From Poritiphilus sp965212595 (GTDB taxonomy: Bacteria; Bacteroidota; Bacteroidia; Flavobacteriales; Flavobacteriaceae), in assembly GCA_965212595.1 (NCBI GenBank), contig CBDBVE010000014.1:186001-250000 (forward strand): 64,000 nt of DNA. Reading direction: 5' to 3'. Within the stretch, counting starts at the first letter, position 1. Each line of letters begins with the position of its first letter. Both the position numbers and the translations under genes were made by a program. The notes beneath the pieces are model-generated. The model was not told the origin of the DNA. It ran no database searches and saw only the letters and a program-made list of their open reading frames with translations. Below, piece by piece: positions 18,099 to 26,221 of the stretch.

Positions 18099-18257
18099 AT
18101 GAAAAGAGTATTAAATGCCATCGCGTTGCTATCGCTCATGTTGTTTATTACAAGTTGCAGCAAAAGTGAGGAAAGTGTTTATGAAAGTATTGATGCAATT
18201 GAAAATCAAACGGATAGCGATTGCTGTAATAATGGAAATCAGCCACGTCCAACCTAA
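18099..18257 (+). CDS. Very small lipoprotein (52 residues)
   Basis: ATG at 18099 opens MKRVLNAIALLSLMLFITSC, a textbook lipoprotein signal with Cys at residue 20, followed by SKSEESVYESIDAIENQ and a Cys-Cys pair near the C-terminus, stop TAA at 18255-18257. The mature part is only ~32 residues, strongly acidic. It lies between the second hybrid kinase (divergent) and small RNA copy 3. It could be an intact small surface lipoprotein or the 5' remnant of a longer gene. An overlapping frame in the same region is rejected because it lacks this signal peptide. Confidence 0.6.
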   Translation: MKRVLNAIALLSLMLFITSCSKSEESVYESIDAIENQTDSDCCNNGNQPRPT

Positions 18258-18616
18258 AAAAGGTGAAATCTCTGTAAAAATATTGTCATTTACGATTTGG
18301 CAGACAATAGATAAGCGGATAAAGAAGCAAAAAAATCAATGGGTAAGAGTCTGGATGGGTATCTCCACGGCCTTTCGGCAATTACACCTTAGCAATTCTT
18401 GTTATCTACAGTAACTGCATACGCTTCCCCCAAACCAGGTACAGATATTAGGTGGAAAGAAACTTCATCAATTTCGCCATAGCCCGGACTCATCATTTTA
18501 AAGCATCAATTATATAAACAATGTTATTTGAGAACAATGGGCAGATATTGGCCTATTACCCAAGAATAGTTTTAGTGGCAATCTAAATAGGCTAAGTGGT
18601 CTTTGAACCAGCACTT
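18258..18616. other. Non-coding or degenerate stretch
   Basis: About 360 bp with no recognisable gene, terminator or repeat. Short open stretches exist in more than one frame, which may mean a decayed 3' part of the small lipoprotein gene, but no homologue was recognised. The similarity to small RNA unit 2 starts at about 18617. Confidence 0.4.
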
Positions 18617-18643
18617 CACCGAGGAAATTGACCGTTCATATTT

Positions 18644-18709
18644 TTCACAACATTTCAGGGCGACTTCACAACATAAATTTAGCAGGGTCTGAAAGCGGCC
18701 CTATATTTA
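18644..18709 (+). promoter_or_regulatory. Operator-promoter unit 3
   Basis: TTCACAACA at 18644-18652 and 18665-18673 (offset 21), 2 bp, AATTTA (18676-18681), 20 bp, TATATTTA (18702-18709). The spacings are identical to units 1 and 2 although the 20-bp spacer sequence differs, so the spacing itself appears to be under selection. Confidence 0.65.
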
Positions 18710-18712
18710 CAT

Positions 18713-18834
18713 TGTAATTAAGTGCTAGTGTTTATCCCAAACGAACCTTGAACTTAACCGAACTGCTAATTAAATAGCCAAATTTTACAGACCTACTTAA
18801 CTAAAAAACCCTGACCAAATGGTCAGGGTTTTTT
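18713..18834 (+). ncRNA. Candidate small RNA, copy 3
   Basis: It begins TGTAATTAAGTGC (18713) and ends at the terminator 18803-18834; it is the shortest copy (~120 nt). It keeps the 5' block GTGTTTATCCCAAA.CGAACCTTG and the 3' block TTTTACAGACCTACTTAA, but lacks most of the central C/A-rich region of copy 2. UUAAGU can pair with ACUUAA at 18752-18757 or with ACUUAACUA at 18795-18803. A one-base deletion relative to copy 2 (CCCAAACGAACC versus CCCAAATCGAACC) breaks any shared reading frame. Confidence 0.6.
18803..18834. terminator. Bidirectional intrinsic terminator
   Basis: A6, CCCTGACC, loop AAAT, GGTCAGGG, T6. It is used by small RNA copy 3 and, on the other strand, by the DUF3078 gene and possibly the SUF operon. 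Its core CCCTGAC/GTCAGGG is the same as in copy 2. Confidence 0.9.
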
Positions 18835-18852
18835 ATTTCATTCCTGTTTTCT

Positions 18853-19779
18853 TTAGAACGCGTAACTGAGACCAAGGGTCCAGTAGGTTTGCAGATCATT
18901 GTCTACTGTATCAAAAGTTTCAGCGGCATTACCAAGTGTATTTATTGAATAGTTCAGTGCTTCTTGCTTGTTGCTCCTCAACCCAAAGTCAAAACCAACT
19001 CCGATCGCCTTCCAAAGGGTATATGCAAAGGAATTCGTCCAGGTCCAATTGCTCAGGTCAGAACTCTTGTAGCTTTGAAACATAGACAGATTGGTTTTAA
19101 AGTTAACAGCTCCTAATTGTTTTGTGTAGTCAGCGACTATTTTCGCCCCGAAGGAAGAATCGAAAATCGTATCCTCATCACTAAAAACAAAGTTATAGTT
19201 AAGTGGGTGAATGACCACTACCAGGTCTGTAATCGGTGTCCAGGTGGCTCCCACACCGACATCGAGATACCCTGGATCATTGAAATTGCTCAACACAGTG
19301 GTTCTGTATTCCAAAAGACCCGAAATGGCAAATTTATCGTTTAGCTTTCGTCCATAAAGTGAACTGAGATTAAAAACGTCTGTAGCCTGCCTAAAACCAT
19401 CATCATCGTCAGGATCATCTTTGTCGTCTAACTTTACCCAGTTAAAATTTATGTTGGCGGCATTTCTCCAGAAAAATTTCTCCCCGTTCTGGTTGGCAAA
19501 AGCATTTACCGTAAAACCAATGTTTCCGGAGGAGTTATTTGGGATGCCCTGGGCAAACCAATTATTAAAATCTGAGATACTTCCTCCAATAGTTCCAAAT
19601 GCGCCTATCTTCCATCCCGGAAGCGCATCAATTTGCGCCTGTAAAGCATCTACCCTACCTTGAATGGCCGCAATAGAGTCTTTTTTAGCCGCTTGAGTTG
19701 ACTTCAATTCTTCTTCTGTTTGCGCAAAGGAGGTAGCCGAACCGGCCAGTATGGCCAGCACAAGTAGTAATTTCTTCAT
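18853..19779 (-). CDS. DUF3078 outer-membrane protein
   Basis: 308 residues. Signal peptide MKKLLLVLAILAGSATSFAQ, then a short coiled stretch (~25-52, 'KKDSIAAIQGRVDALQAQIDAL') and a beta-barrel-like body ending 'TYWTLGLSYAF' with a terminal aromatic residue. The sequence 'GTIGGSISDFNNWFAQGIPNNSSGNIGFTVN' is characteristic of DUF3078 proteins of Bacteroidota, often found beside SUF genes. Function unknown. It follows DUF2480 by 72 bp and has its own promoter-like element, so it may be partly independent of the operon. Confidence 0.85.
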   Translation of the reverse strand: MKKLLLVLAILAGSATSFAQTEEELKSTQAAKKDSIAAIQGRVDALQAQIDALPGWKIGAFGTIGGSISDFNNWFAQGIPNNSSGNIGFTVNAFANQNGEKFFWRNAANINFNWVKLDDKDDPDDDDGFRQATDVFNLSSLYGRKLNDKFAISGLLEYRTTVLSNFNDPGYLDVGVGATWTPITDLVVVIHPLNYNFVFSDEDTIFDSSFGAKIVADYTKQLGAVNFKTNLSMFQSYKSSDLSNWTWTNSFAYTLWKAIGVGFDFGLRSNKQEALNYSINTLGNAAETFDTVDNDLQTYWTLGLSYAF

Positions 19780-19810
19780 AATGTATAGTGTTTATAAGTG
19801 TTGTAAACAA

Positions 19811-19850
19811 CAAATGTAAGAATTGTTAATAAAACATGTGTTTTATCAAC
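19811..19850 (-). promoter_or_regulatory. DUF3078 promoter -7 box and upstream 26-bp dyad
   Basis: On the minus strand TACATTTG (19818-19811) matches TAnnTTTG, 32 bp before the ATG. Just upstream (19825-19850) lies a near-perfect inverted repeat, GTTAATAAAACA-TG-TGTTTTATCAAC, with one mismatch. It overlaps the -33 position and directly follows the DUF2480 stop. It has no T-run, so it looks more like an operator than a terminator. Confidence 0.5.
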
Positions 19851-19851
19851 A

Positions 19852-20358
19852 TTATTTTCTGCGGAATAATGGAACAGAAGAGCAGGCTTCTCCATACATT
19901 ACTTTTGAAGCCACTTTTTGTATTCTCAGAGTGGCCCAGAGGTAGGCGTTTGGTGGGATGGGTTTATTGGTACATCCTTTGATTATCACAGGTTTATCTT
20001 GATAGGATGATACATCCAGTTCTGTGATAAGTTGTTGGAATATTGCAGTCTCTAATACCTCCAAATCTCCGGTTACAACAAGCTTGGCAAAGGGTGCCAA
20101 TTCTGAGGTTATTAACATAAATGCCCATCCTGGGATAATGGCATCTGTTGAACAAGTAAGCGCTACATAGCTGTCCTGATATTGCTCCCAATCGTACTCA
20201 GAAACCAAGGTTCTAAACTCTTTTTCGCGCAAAATAAGACCTTCATACAGCCAGTCTTTGATATCTAAAAGCAATCGTTTCCCTTCTGGATAGAACTCTT
20301 CCAGATCAAAGGTGATTAGATTGCTTTGGGCTACTCTATTTACGATCTCTTGCGCCAT
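19852..20358 (-). CDS. DUF2480 family protein
   Basis: 168 residues from the ATG at 20358 (MAQEIVNRVAQSNLITFDLEEFYPEG); a start at 20373 would only add five residues. It matches the DUF2480 family, a conserved companion of SUF genes in Bacteroidota. The segment 'DAIIPGWAFMLITSELAPFAKLVVTGD' is highly conserved in the family. No catalytic motif is known. It lies 20 bp after the DUF59 gene and is probably the last gene of the SUF operon. Confidence 0.85.
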   Translation of the reverse strand: MAQEIVNRVAQSNLITFDLEEFYPEGKRLLLDIKDWLYEGLILREKEFRTLVSEYDWEQYQDSYVALTCSTDAIIPGWAFMLITSELAPFAKLVVTGDLEVLETAIFQQLITELDVSSYQDKPVIIKGCTNKPIPPNAYLWATLRIQKVASKVMYGEACSSVPLFRRK

Positions 20359-20378
20359 ATAAATTGTTCTCAAGGGTT

Positions 20379-20711
20379 TTAGAGCATTCCCAGTTCCAGT
20401 TTCGCTTCCTCACTCATCAATTCCTGGGTCCAGGGTGGATCAAAAGTAATTTCTACCTCTGCATCTTTTACCAGGTCTAGCGATTTTACTTTCTCTTCTA
20501 CCTCGACAGGAAGGGTTTCGGCAACCGGACAATTTGGTGAAGTTAATGTCATAAGAATTTTCACCTCCCTGTCTTCATTGACGAATACGTCATAAATAAG
20601 TCCTAGCTCATATATATCAACCGGGATTTCGGGATCATAAATGGTTTTCAGGACCCTTACTATTTTTTCCCCAAGTTCTTGGGTGTCTATTGCTGTTATT
20701 TCTTCGCTCAT
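20379..20711 (-). CDS. DUF59/MIP18-family Fe-S assembly protein (SufT-like)
   Basis: 110 residues. 'IYDPEIPVDIYELGLIYDV', 'MTLTSPNCPVAETLP' (conserved Cys) and 'FDPPWTQELMSEEAK' are the signature segments of the MIP18/PaaD family. SUF-linked members help mature Fe-S proteins. It lies 3 bp from sufE, which supports tight co-expression. Confidence 0.88.
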   Translation of the reverse strand: MSEEITAIDTQELGEKIVRVLKTIYDPEIPVDIYELGLIYDVFVNEDREVKILMTLTSPNCPVAETLPVEVEEKVKSLDLVKDAEVEITFDPPWTQELMSEEAKLELGML

Positions 20712-20714
20712 CTT

Positions 20715-21137
20715 TTAATTCAATTGCGTTTGATAGGCCACGGCATATAACTTTAGTTGCTTTATCATACTTACCAAACCGTTAGCCCTTGTAGGTGACA
20801 AATGTTCTTTTAGGCCAATTTCATCAATAAATTCTGTATTCGCTTCAATAATATCCTTGGGCTTCTGGTGGCTAAATGCCCTGATGAGAATGGCAATAAT
20901 ACCTTTAGTGATTATGGCATCGCTATCTGCGGTAAACACTAATTTATCGTTTTCTAGTTCTGCGTGAACCCATACCTTGCTTTGACAGCCTTTTATAATA
21001 TTGTCTTCTGTTTTGTATTGTTCTTCAATAAGTGGCAAAGATTTCCCAAGTTCAATCATATGCTCATAACGCTGCATCCAATCGTCAAAAAACGAAAATT
21101 CATCAACAATTTCGGTCTGAATTTCTTCGATAGTCAT
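20715..21137 (-). CDS. sufE: Cysteine desulfuration protein SufE
   Basis: 140 residues. 'IKGCQSKVWV' around residue 50 carries the sulfur-accepting Cys of SufE. The protein takes persulfide from SufS and passes it to SufB. Length matches the family. The gene lies 74 bp after sufS on the same strand. Confidence 0.92.
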   Translation of the reverse strand: MTIEEIQTEIVDEFSFFDDWMQRYEHMIELGKSLPLIEEQYKTEDNIIKGCQSKVWVHAELENDKLVFTADSDAIITKGIIAILIRAFSHQKPKDIIEANTEFIDEIGLKEHLSPTRANGLVSMIKQLKLYAVAYQTQLN

Positions 21138-21211
21138 ATCCTTGGTTTCGGTAAAATTACAACAAGTCTAAATGGTTTTCAACAGTTTAGGAAAATCATA
21201 ACAGACAGATT

Positions 21212-22438
21212 CTAAAGCAGCATTTGTCTGGCCTTACGAACGCCTTCTACCAAAATATCTACCTCCTCCTTTGTATTGTAAAAGCTAAAACTCGCCCGCA
21301 CCGTACCAGGAATTTTAAAAAAATCCATAATGGGTTGGGCACAATGATGGCCTGTTCTGACGGCAATTCCCATTTTGTCTAAAATAGTGCCTATATCATA
21401 TGGGTGAATGCCTTCGATATTAAAGGAAATGACCGAGGTCTTATGCTGAGCTTCGCCATAAATCTTTAATCCTTCTATGGTTTTCAAGGCCTTGGTAGCA
21501 TATTCAATCAATGCGTTTTCATAGTCTGCTATCTCTTTGAAGCCTATATTATTGAGGTAATCAATAGCCGCCCCAAAAGCAATACCTCCCGCGATATTCG
21601 GTGTTCCTGCTTCAAATTTATGTGGTAGGCCGGCATAAGTCGTTTTTTCAAAACTAACTTCCTCAATCATTTCACCCCCACCTTGATAGGGAGGTAACTT
21701 CTCTAACCATTCCTCCTTTCCGTATAACATACCAACTCCAGTTGGGCCACACATCTTATGGGCTGAAGCCGTATAAAAATCAACGTTCAATTCCTGTAGG
21801 GCTACTTTTAAATGAGCTGCTGACTGCGCTCCATCAATAAGAACTGCAGCGCCTACTTCGTGCGCTCCCGAGATAATTTCTTCAATAGGGTTAATGGTTC
21901 CAAGTGCATTCGAAACATGATTGCAAAAGACAAGCTTTGTTTTCTCAGAGAGCAACTCCTTATAGACCTCCATGCGCAGTTCTCCCTCATGATTCATTGG
22001 GATAACTCTTAAAACTCCACCGGTTCGCTCACAAAGCATTTGCCAGGGAACAATGTTGGAATGATGCTCCATGGCCGAAACAAGCACTTCATCACCCTCT
22101 TTTAAAAAAGAGGAGAAGCCATTGGCTACGAGATTAATGCTGTGCGTAGTTCCGGAGGTGAGTATTATCTCATGTGATTTGGCTACGCCAAAATGGCGCT
22201 GTATTTTTTGCCTGGCATGCTCATAGGCATCAGTGGCCTCCTGGGATAAAGTGTGTACTCCTCTGTGGATATTGGCATTGTAATTGGAGTAATAATCTAC
22301 TATAGTATCAATAACCTGTTTTGGAGTCTGAGAAGTGGCCGCGTTATCAAGATAAACCAAGGGCTTACCGTGGACTTCCCGGTTTAAAATCGGAAAATCT
22401 TTTCTTATGGCCTTTATGTCCAACATAGTCTCTGTCAT
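21212..22438 (-). CDS. sufS: Cysteine desulfurase SufS
   Basis: 408 residues, PLP fold type I. 'LVYLDNAATSQTP' near the N-terminus, 'TASAHKMCGPTGVG' with the PLP-binding Lys (~226), and 'RTGHHCAQPIM' with the active-site Cys near residue 363 are all present. It releases sulfur from cysteine for Fe-S assembly, working with SufE. Typical SufS (group II) length and motif. Confidence 0.95.
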   Translation of the reverse strand: MTETMLDIKAIRKDFPILNREVHGKPLVYLDNAATSQTPKQVIDTIVDYYSNYNANIHRGVHTLSQEATDAYEHARQKIQRHFGVAKSHEIILTSGTTHSINLVANGFSSFLKEGDEVLVSAMEHHSNIVPWQMLCERTGGVLRVIPMNHEGELRMEVYKELLSEKTKLVFCNHVSNALGTINPIEEIISGAHEVGAAVLIDGAQSAAHLKVALQELNVDFYTASAHKMCGPTGVGMLYGKEEWLEKLPPYQGGGEMIEEVSFEKTTYAGLPHKFEAGTPNIAGGIAFGAAIDYLNNIGFKEIADYENALIEYATKALKTIEGLKIYGEAQHKTSVISFNIEGIHPYDIGTILDKMGIAVRTGHHCAQPIMDFFKIPGTVRASFSFYNTKEEVDILVEGVRKARQMLL

Positions 22439-22497
22439 TTCACTTGGGAATTTGAAAACCGCTGTCTTGCACTATTAACCGGATGGTGAATTCAGCA

Positions 22498-23814
22498 CTA
22501 AAGCTCAAATCCGAGTCGTACATTTAGCTTGTTTGCAATGAGCTTGTTGATACGGCTCTTAACTTCTGGCAGACGTACACTTTCTAAAACGTTGTTTGCA
22601 AAGGCGTACATCAAAAGCGCTGTGGCTTCCTTTTTAGGAATCCCTCTAGATTGAAGGTAAAACAAGGCCTCATTATCTAATTGCCCTATTGTGCAGCCAT
22701 GAGAACACTTTACATCATCTGCAAAAATTTCTAGTTGCGGTTTTGTATTTATGGTTGCCTTATCGCTTATTAAAATGTTGTTGTTTTGTTGAAACGCATT
22801 CGTTTTCTGAGCAATTTTATCTACGATAATTTTTCCATTAAATACCCCGGTAGATTTCTCTCCATAGATCCCTTTATAATCCTGGTGGCTTTCGCAATTT
22901 GGCTTTTGATGATGAACAAGGGTATGATGGTCTACATGTTGTTTCTCTCCAAGAATTGTTACCCCTTTCATTGTTGAGTCTATATGTTCCCCATCCTGAT
23001 AAAAGTTGAGATTATTCCGAATCAATTTCCCGCCGAAAGAAAAGGTGTGTACCTTGACCACACTGCTATCCTTTTGAGAAATATAGGTGTTGTCGATCAA
23101 GGATGCCGAGGCCACATCATTTTGCACTTTGTAGTAATCTACAATGGCATTCTTAGCCGCGAAAATTTCTGTGACCGAATTGGTAAGTACGTCGTTGGCC
23201 GTTAGGCTTTGATGCCTTTCAATAACCTGAAGTTCAGAATTCTCTTCGGCTACTATCAAATTCCGTGGTTGTAGCATCAATGATGCCTCATTCCCAGTTG
23301 CGAAATGCAAAATTTCGACAGGTTTTTTGGGCATTTTATTTTTGGGGATGTAAATATATGCTCCCTCCCTGCTAAAAGCTGTGTTTAGCGTAGTAAGAGA
23401 CTCGTCTTTAGACGCTATCTCGTTGAAGTAGACATCGATAATTTGCTTGTACATTGGCTTGGTAAGCGCGGAGCTCATCAAGCAAACGTCTACACCGTCG
23501 TGAGTGGTTTCAGAAAGATACGAACTATAGATCCCATCGATGAAAACGATCTTATAGGTGTCCATTTCGTGTAAAAAATACTTTTTTACATCACGATATT
23601 CCAGTGCGTTAACTTCTTTGGGGAAAATGCTGAAATCTACCTTTTGTAGATTATTTAAGGAGGTATATTTCCATGCCTCGTCCTTCTTATTAGGAAACCC
23701 CTTTACCTCAAAATTTTTTAGTGCCTCAGAGCGTATATCGTGTACAGGATGATCTACATCTATGTTATTCTCAAAGGCTAAAAAGGAAGAAACTAATTTT
23801 TCTTTTAAATCCAT
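22498..23814 (-). CDS. sufD: Fe-S cluster assembly protein SufD
   Basis: 438 residues from the ATG at 23814 (MDLKEKLVSSFLAFENN); the open frame up to 23865 adds an unlikely N-terminus. The C-terminal 'DDVKCSHGCTIGQLDNEALFYLQSRGIPKKEA' is the SufB/SufD family signature. It forms the SufBC2D scaffold that builds Fe-S clusters. It lies between sufC and sufS on the same strand. Confidence 0.93.
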   Translation of the reverse strand: MDLKEKLVSSFLAFENNIDVDHPVHDIRSEALKNFEVKGFPNKKDEAWKYTSLNNLQKVDFSIFPKEVNALEYRDVKKYFLHEMDTYKIVFIDGIYSSYLSETTHDGVDVCLMSSALTKPMYKQIIDVYFNEIASKDESLTTLNTAFSREGAYIYIPKNKMPKKPVEILHFATGNEASLMLQPRNLIVAEENSELQVIERHQSLTANDVLTNSVTEIFAAKNAIVDYYKVQNDVASASLIDNTYISQKDSSVVKVHTFSFGGKLIRNNLNFYQDGEHIDSTMKGVTILGEKQHVDHHTLVHHQKPNCESHQDYKGIYGEKSTGVFNGKIIVDKIAQKTNAFQQNNNILISDKATINTKPQLEIFADDVKCSHGCTIGQLDNEALFYLQSRGIPKKEATALLMYAFANNVLESVRLPEVKSRINKLIANKLNVRLGFEL

Positions 23815-23885
23815 AATATTGCAGTATTGAGCACGAAATATTTGGTATTGGCCTCTGCCAACCACCTACAGCGTACTGCTACTAA

Positions 23886-24638
23886 TTAAACCACCGCCTC
23901 ATTTTTAATCCAATCGTAACCCTTCTCTTCGAGTTCTAGAGCTAGTTCCTTGGTGCCTGATTTTACTATTTTACCCTCGTGTAAGACATGAACAAAATCT
24001 GGGATAATATATTCTAAAAGTCGCTGATAGTGGGTAATTAAAATTACCGCATTGTCTTTGCTTCTTAGCTTATTTACCCCATTGGCCACTATGCGTAAGG
24101 CATCGATATCCAGCCCTGAGTCTGTTTCATCAAGGATGGCCAGTTTGGGCTCAAGCATGGCCATTTGAAAGATCTCATTCCTTTTTTTCTCGCCTCCTGA
24201 AAAGCCTTCGTTCAAAGATCTTGACAAGAATTTCCTATCAATATTCAGCAATTCGGACTTTTCGCGGATTGATTTCAGCATTTGATTGGCAGGCATATCT
24301 TCCAATCCTCTTGCCTTTCTAGATTCGTTAATCGCGGTCTTCATAAAGTTGGTAACAGTGACCCCTGGAATCTCAACAGGGTATTGAAAAGAAAGGAAAA
24401 TTCCCTTATGTGCCCGCTCTTCCGGAGCGCTATCTTCCAAATCTTCATCATCTAAAAATATATTCCCCTCGGTTATCTCAAATTCTTCTTTTCCAGCAAT
24501 TACAGAAGCCAAAGTACTTTTCCCAGACCCGTTTGGTCCCATTATAGCGTGTACTTCTCCTGCATTTACTTCCAAATTTATACCGTTCAGTATTTCGTTT
24601 CCTTCTACGCCGGCGTGTAAGTTTTTTATTTTCAGCAT
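23886..24638 (-). CDS. sufC: Fe-S assembly ATPase SufC
   Basis: 250 residues, soluble ABC-type ATPase. Walker A GPNGSGKSTL (~35), signature 'GFSGGEKKRNE' (~148), Walker B 'LAILDETDSGLD' (~168) and the switch His in 'LITHYQR' are all intact. It powers the SufBCD scaffold. A 133-bp gap to sufB holds a possible small reading frame. Confidence 0.95.
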   Translation of the reverse strand: MLKIKNLHAGVEGNEILNGINLEVNAGEVHAIMGPNGSGKSTLASVIAGKEEFEITEGNIFLDDEDLEDSAPEERAHKGIFLSFQYPVEIPGVTVTNFMKTAINESRKARGLEDMPANQMLKSIREKSELLNIDRKFLSRSLNEGFSGGEKKRNEIFQMAMLEPKLAILDETDSGLDIDALRIVANGVNKLRSKDNAVILITHYQRLLEYIIPDFVHVLHEGKIVKSGTKELALELEEKGYDWIKNEAVV

Positions 24639-24655
24639 GCTTATTTCTTTATTCC

Positions 24656-24754
24656 TTATTTTAAATATTCCGGTGCCTTTGGCATCTTCTCAAAATTTTC
24701 TTTCTGTGTATCCCTATAAGTTCTAAAAGTTAATAGTGTAAATCTGCTTTTCAT
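24656..24754 (-). CDS. Possible 32-residue peptide between sufB and sufC
   Basis: ATG at 24754, TAA at 24656, preceded by AAAGGAAA. The peptide starts MKSRFTLLTFRTYRDTQK and ends MPKAPEYLK, basic and hydrophilic. It fills most of an otherwise unusually long gap in a tight operon. No homologue is recognised; it may be chance or a decayed gene. Confidence 0.25.
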   Translation of the reverse strand: MKSRFTLLTFRTYRDTQKENFEKMPKAPEYLK

Positions 24755-24771
24755 TTTCCTTTATTCCGCAC

Positions 24772-26217
24772 TTATCCTACTGAGCCTTCTAAACTAATTT
24801 CTAATAATTTTTGTGCTTCAACCGCAAATTCCATTGGCAGCTTATTCAATACTTCCTTGCTAAAACCGTTTACAATCAGGGCAATAGCCTTTTCAGTATC
24901 TATACCTCTCTGATTACAGTAGAAGATCTGGTCTTCTCCAATTTTACTGGTTGTGGCTTCATGCTCTATTTGAGCCGTCTTATTTTTTGCCTCTATATAT
25001 GGAAAGGTGTGAGCACCGCAGTCGTTGCCCATAAGGAGAGAATCGCACTGCGAAAAATTCCTTGCGTTCTTCGCCCTGCTGTTGATCTGCACCAAGCCCC
25101 TATAACTATTCTGCGATTTTCCGGCAGAAATTCCCTTAGAAATTATAGTACTTCTTGTATTCTTTCCCAGGTGGATCATCTTGGTTCCGGTATCTGCCTG
25201 CTGATAATTATTCGTCACCGCTATAGAATAGAATTCTCCAATAGAATTATCTCCTTTTAATACGCAAGACGGATATTTCCAGGTAATCGCCGATCCGGTC
25301 TCAACCTGTGTCCATGAGATTTTTGCGTTCTTTTCACACAGGCCTCTTTTGGTAACAAAGTTGTAGACTCCGCCCTTACCTTCCTTATCTCCAGGAAACC
25401 AGTTTTGCACTGTAGAGTACTTTATTTCGGCATTATCTAAGGCGATAAGCTCAACTACTGCGGCGTGAAGTTGGTTTTCATCTCTGGATGGAGCGGTACA
25501 GCCTTCCAAGTAACTCACATAACTCCCTTCATCCGCGATTACTAAAGTTCTTTCAAACTGTCCGGTACCTGCCTGGTTGATCCTGAAATAAGTAGATAAT
25601 TCCATTGGGCACCGCACTCCTTTGGGAATGTAGCAAAAAGATCCGTCCGAAAATACTGCTGAATTCAATGCAGCATAGAAATTATCCTTTTGTGGAACAA
25701 CCGTTCCTATGTATTTCTTTACCAGCTCGGGATGCTCTTGAATAGCTTCTGATATAGAGCAAAAAATAATCCCTTTTTCCGCCAGGGTCTTTTTAAAGGT
25801 TGTGGCTACAGAAACAGAATCCATAACGATATCTACCGCTACTCCAGCAAGTTTTTTCTGCTCATCAAGAGAAATGCCAAGTTTCTTAAAGGTATCCAGA
25901 AGTTCCGGATCCACTTCATCCAGGCTGTTATACTTTGGTTTTTTATTCGGAGCCGAATAATAGGATATATCCTGAAAATCTGGTTTTTTATAGTGGATAT
26001 TGGCCCACACGGGCTCTATCATTTCTTTCCAGGACCTAAAGGCATCCAGCCTCCATTCGGTCATCCAAGCCGGTTCCTCTTTCTTCCTCGAAATGGCTAT
26101 AACAATATCTTCATTGAGGCCTTTGGGTAGGGTATCTGCCTCAATATCCGTAAAGAAACCATACTCGTATTCTTTGGTTTCTAGCTCTTTCTTTAATTCT
26201 TCCTCTGTATATGCCAT
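24772..26217 (-). CDS. sufB: Fe-S cluster assembly protein SufB
   Basis: 481 residues from the ATG at 26217 (MAYTEEELKKELETKEYEYGF); the open frame further upstream overlaps sufA and is rejected. 'GVRCPMELSTYFRIN', 'SYLEGCTAP' and 'LLMGNDCGAHTFPYIEAKN' are conserved SufB segments, including the Cys that receives sulfur. It is the main scaffold subunit of SufBC2D. Confidence 0.95.
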   Translation of the reverse strand: MAYTEEELKKELETKEYEYGFFTDIEADTLPKGLNEDIVIAISRKKEEPAWMTEWRLDAFRSWKEMIEPVWANIHYKKPDFQDISYYSAPNKKPKYNSLDEVDPELLDTFKKLGISLDEQKKLAGVAVDIVMDSVSVATTFKKTLAEKGIIFCSISEAIQEHPELVKKYIGTVVPQKDNFYAALNSAVFSDGSFCYIPKGVRCPMELSTYFRINQAGTGQFERTLVIADEGSYVSYLEGCTAPSRDENQLHAAVVELIALDNAEIKYSTVQNWFPGDKEGKGGVYNFVTKRGLCEKNAKISWTQVETGSAITWKYPSCVLKGDNSIGEFYSIAVTNNYQQADTGTKMIHLGKNTRSTIISKGISAGKSQNSYRGLVQINSRAKNARNFSQCDSLLMGNDCGAHTFPYIEAKNKTAQIEHEATTSKIGEDQIFYCNQRGIDTEKAIALIVNGFSKEVLNKLPMEFAVEAQKLLEISLEGSVG

Positions 26218-26221
26218 ACTT

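Noticed and set aside
18115..18414. 99-codon plus-strand reading frame
   Set aside because: It is out of frame with the convincing lipoprotein signal peptide at 18099-18257, has no recognisable protein features, and begins inside that gene.
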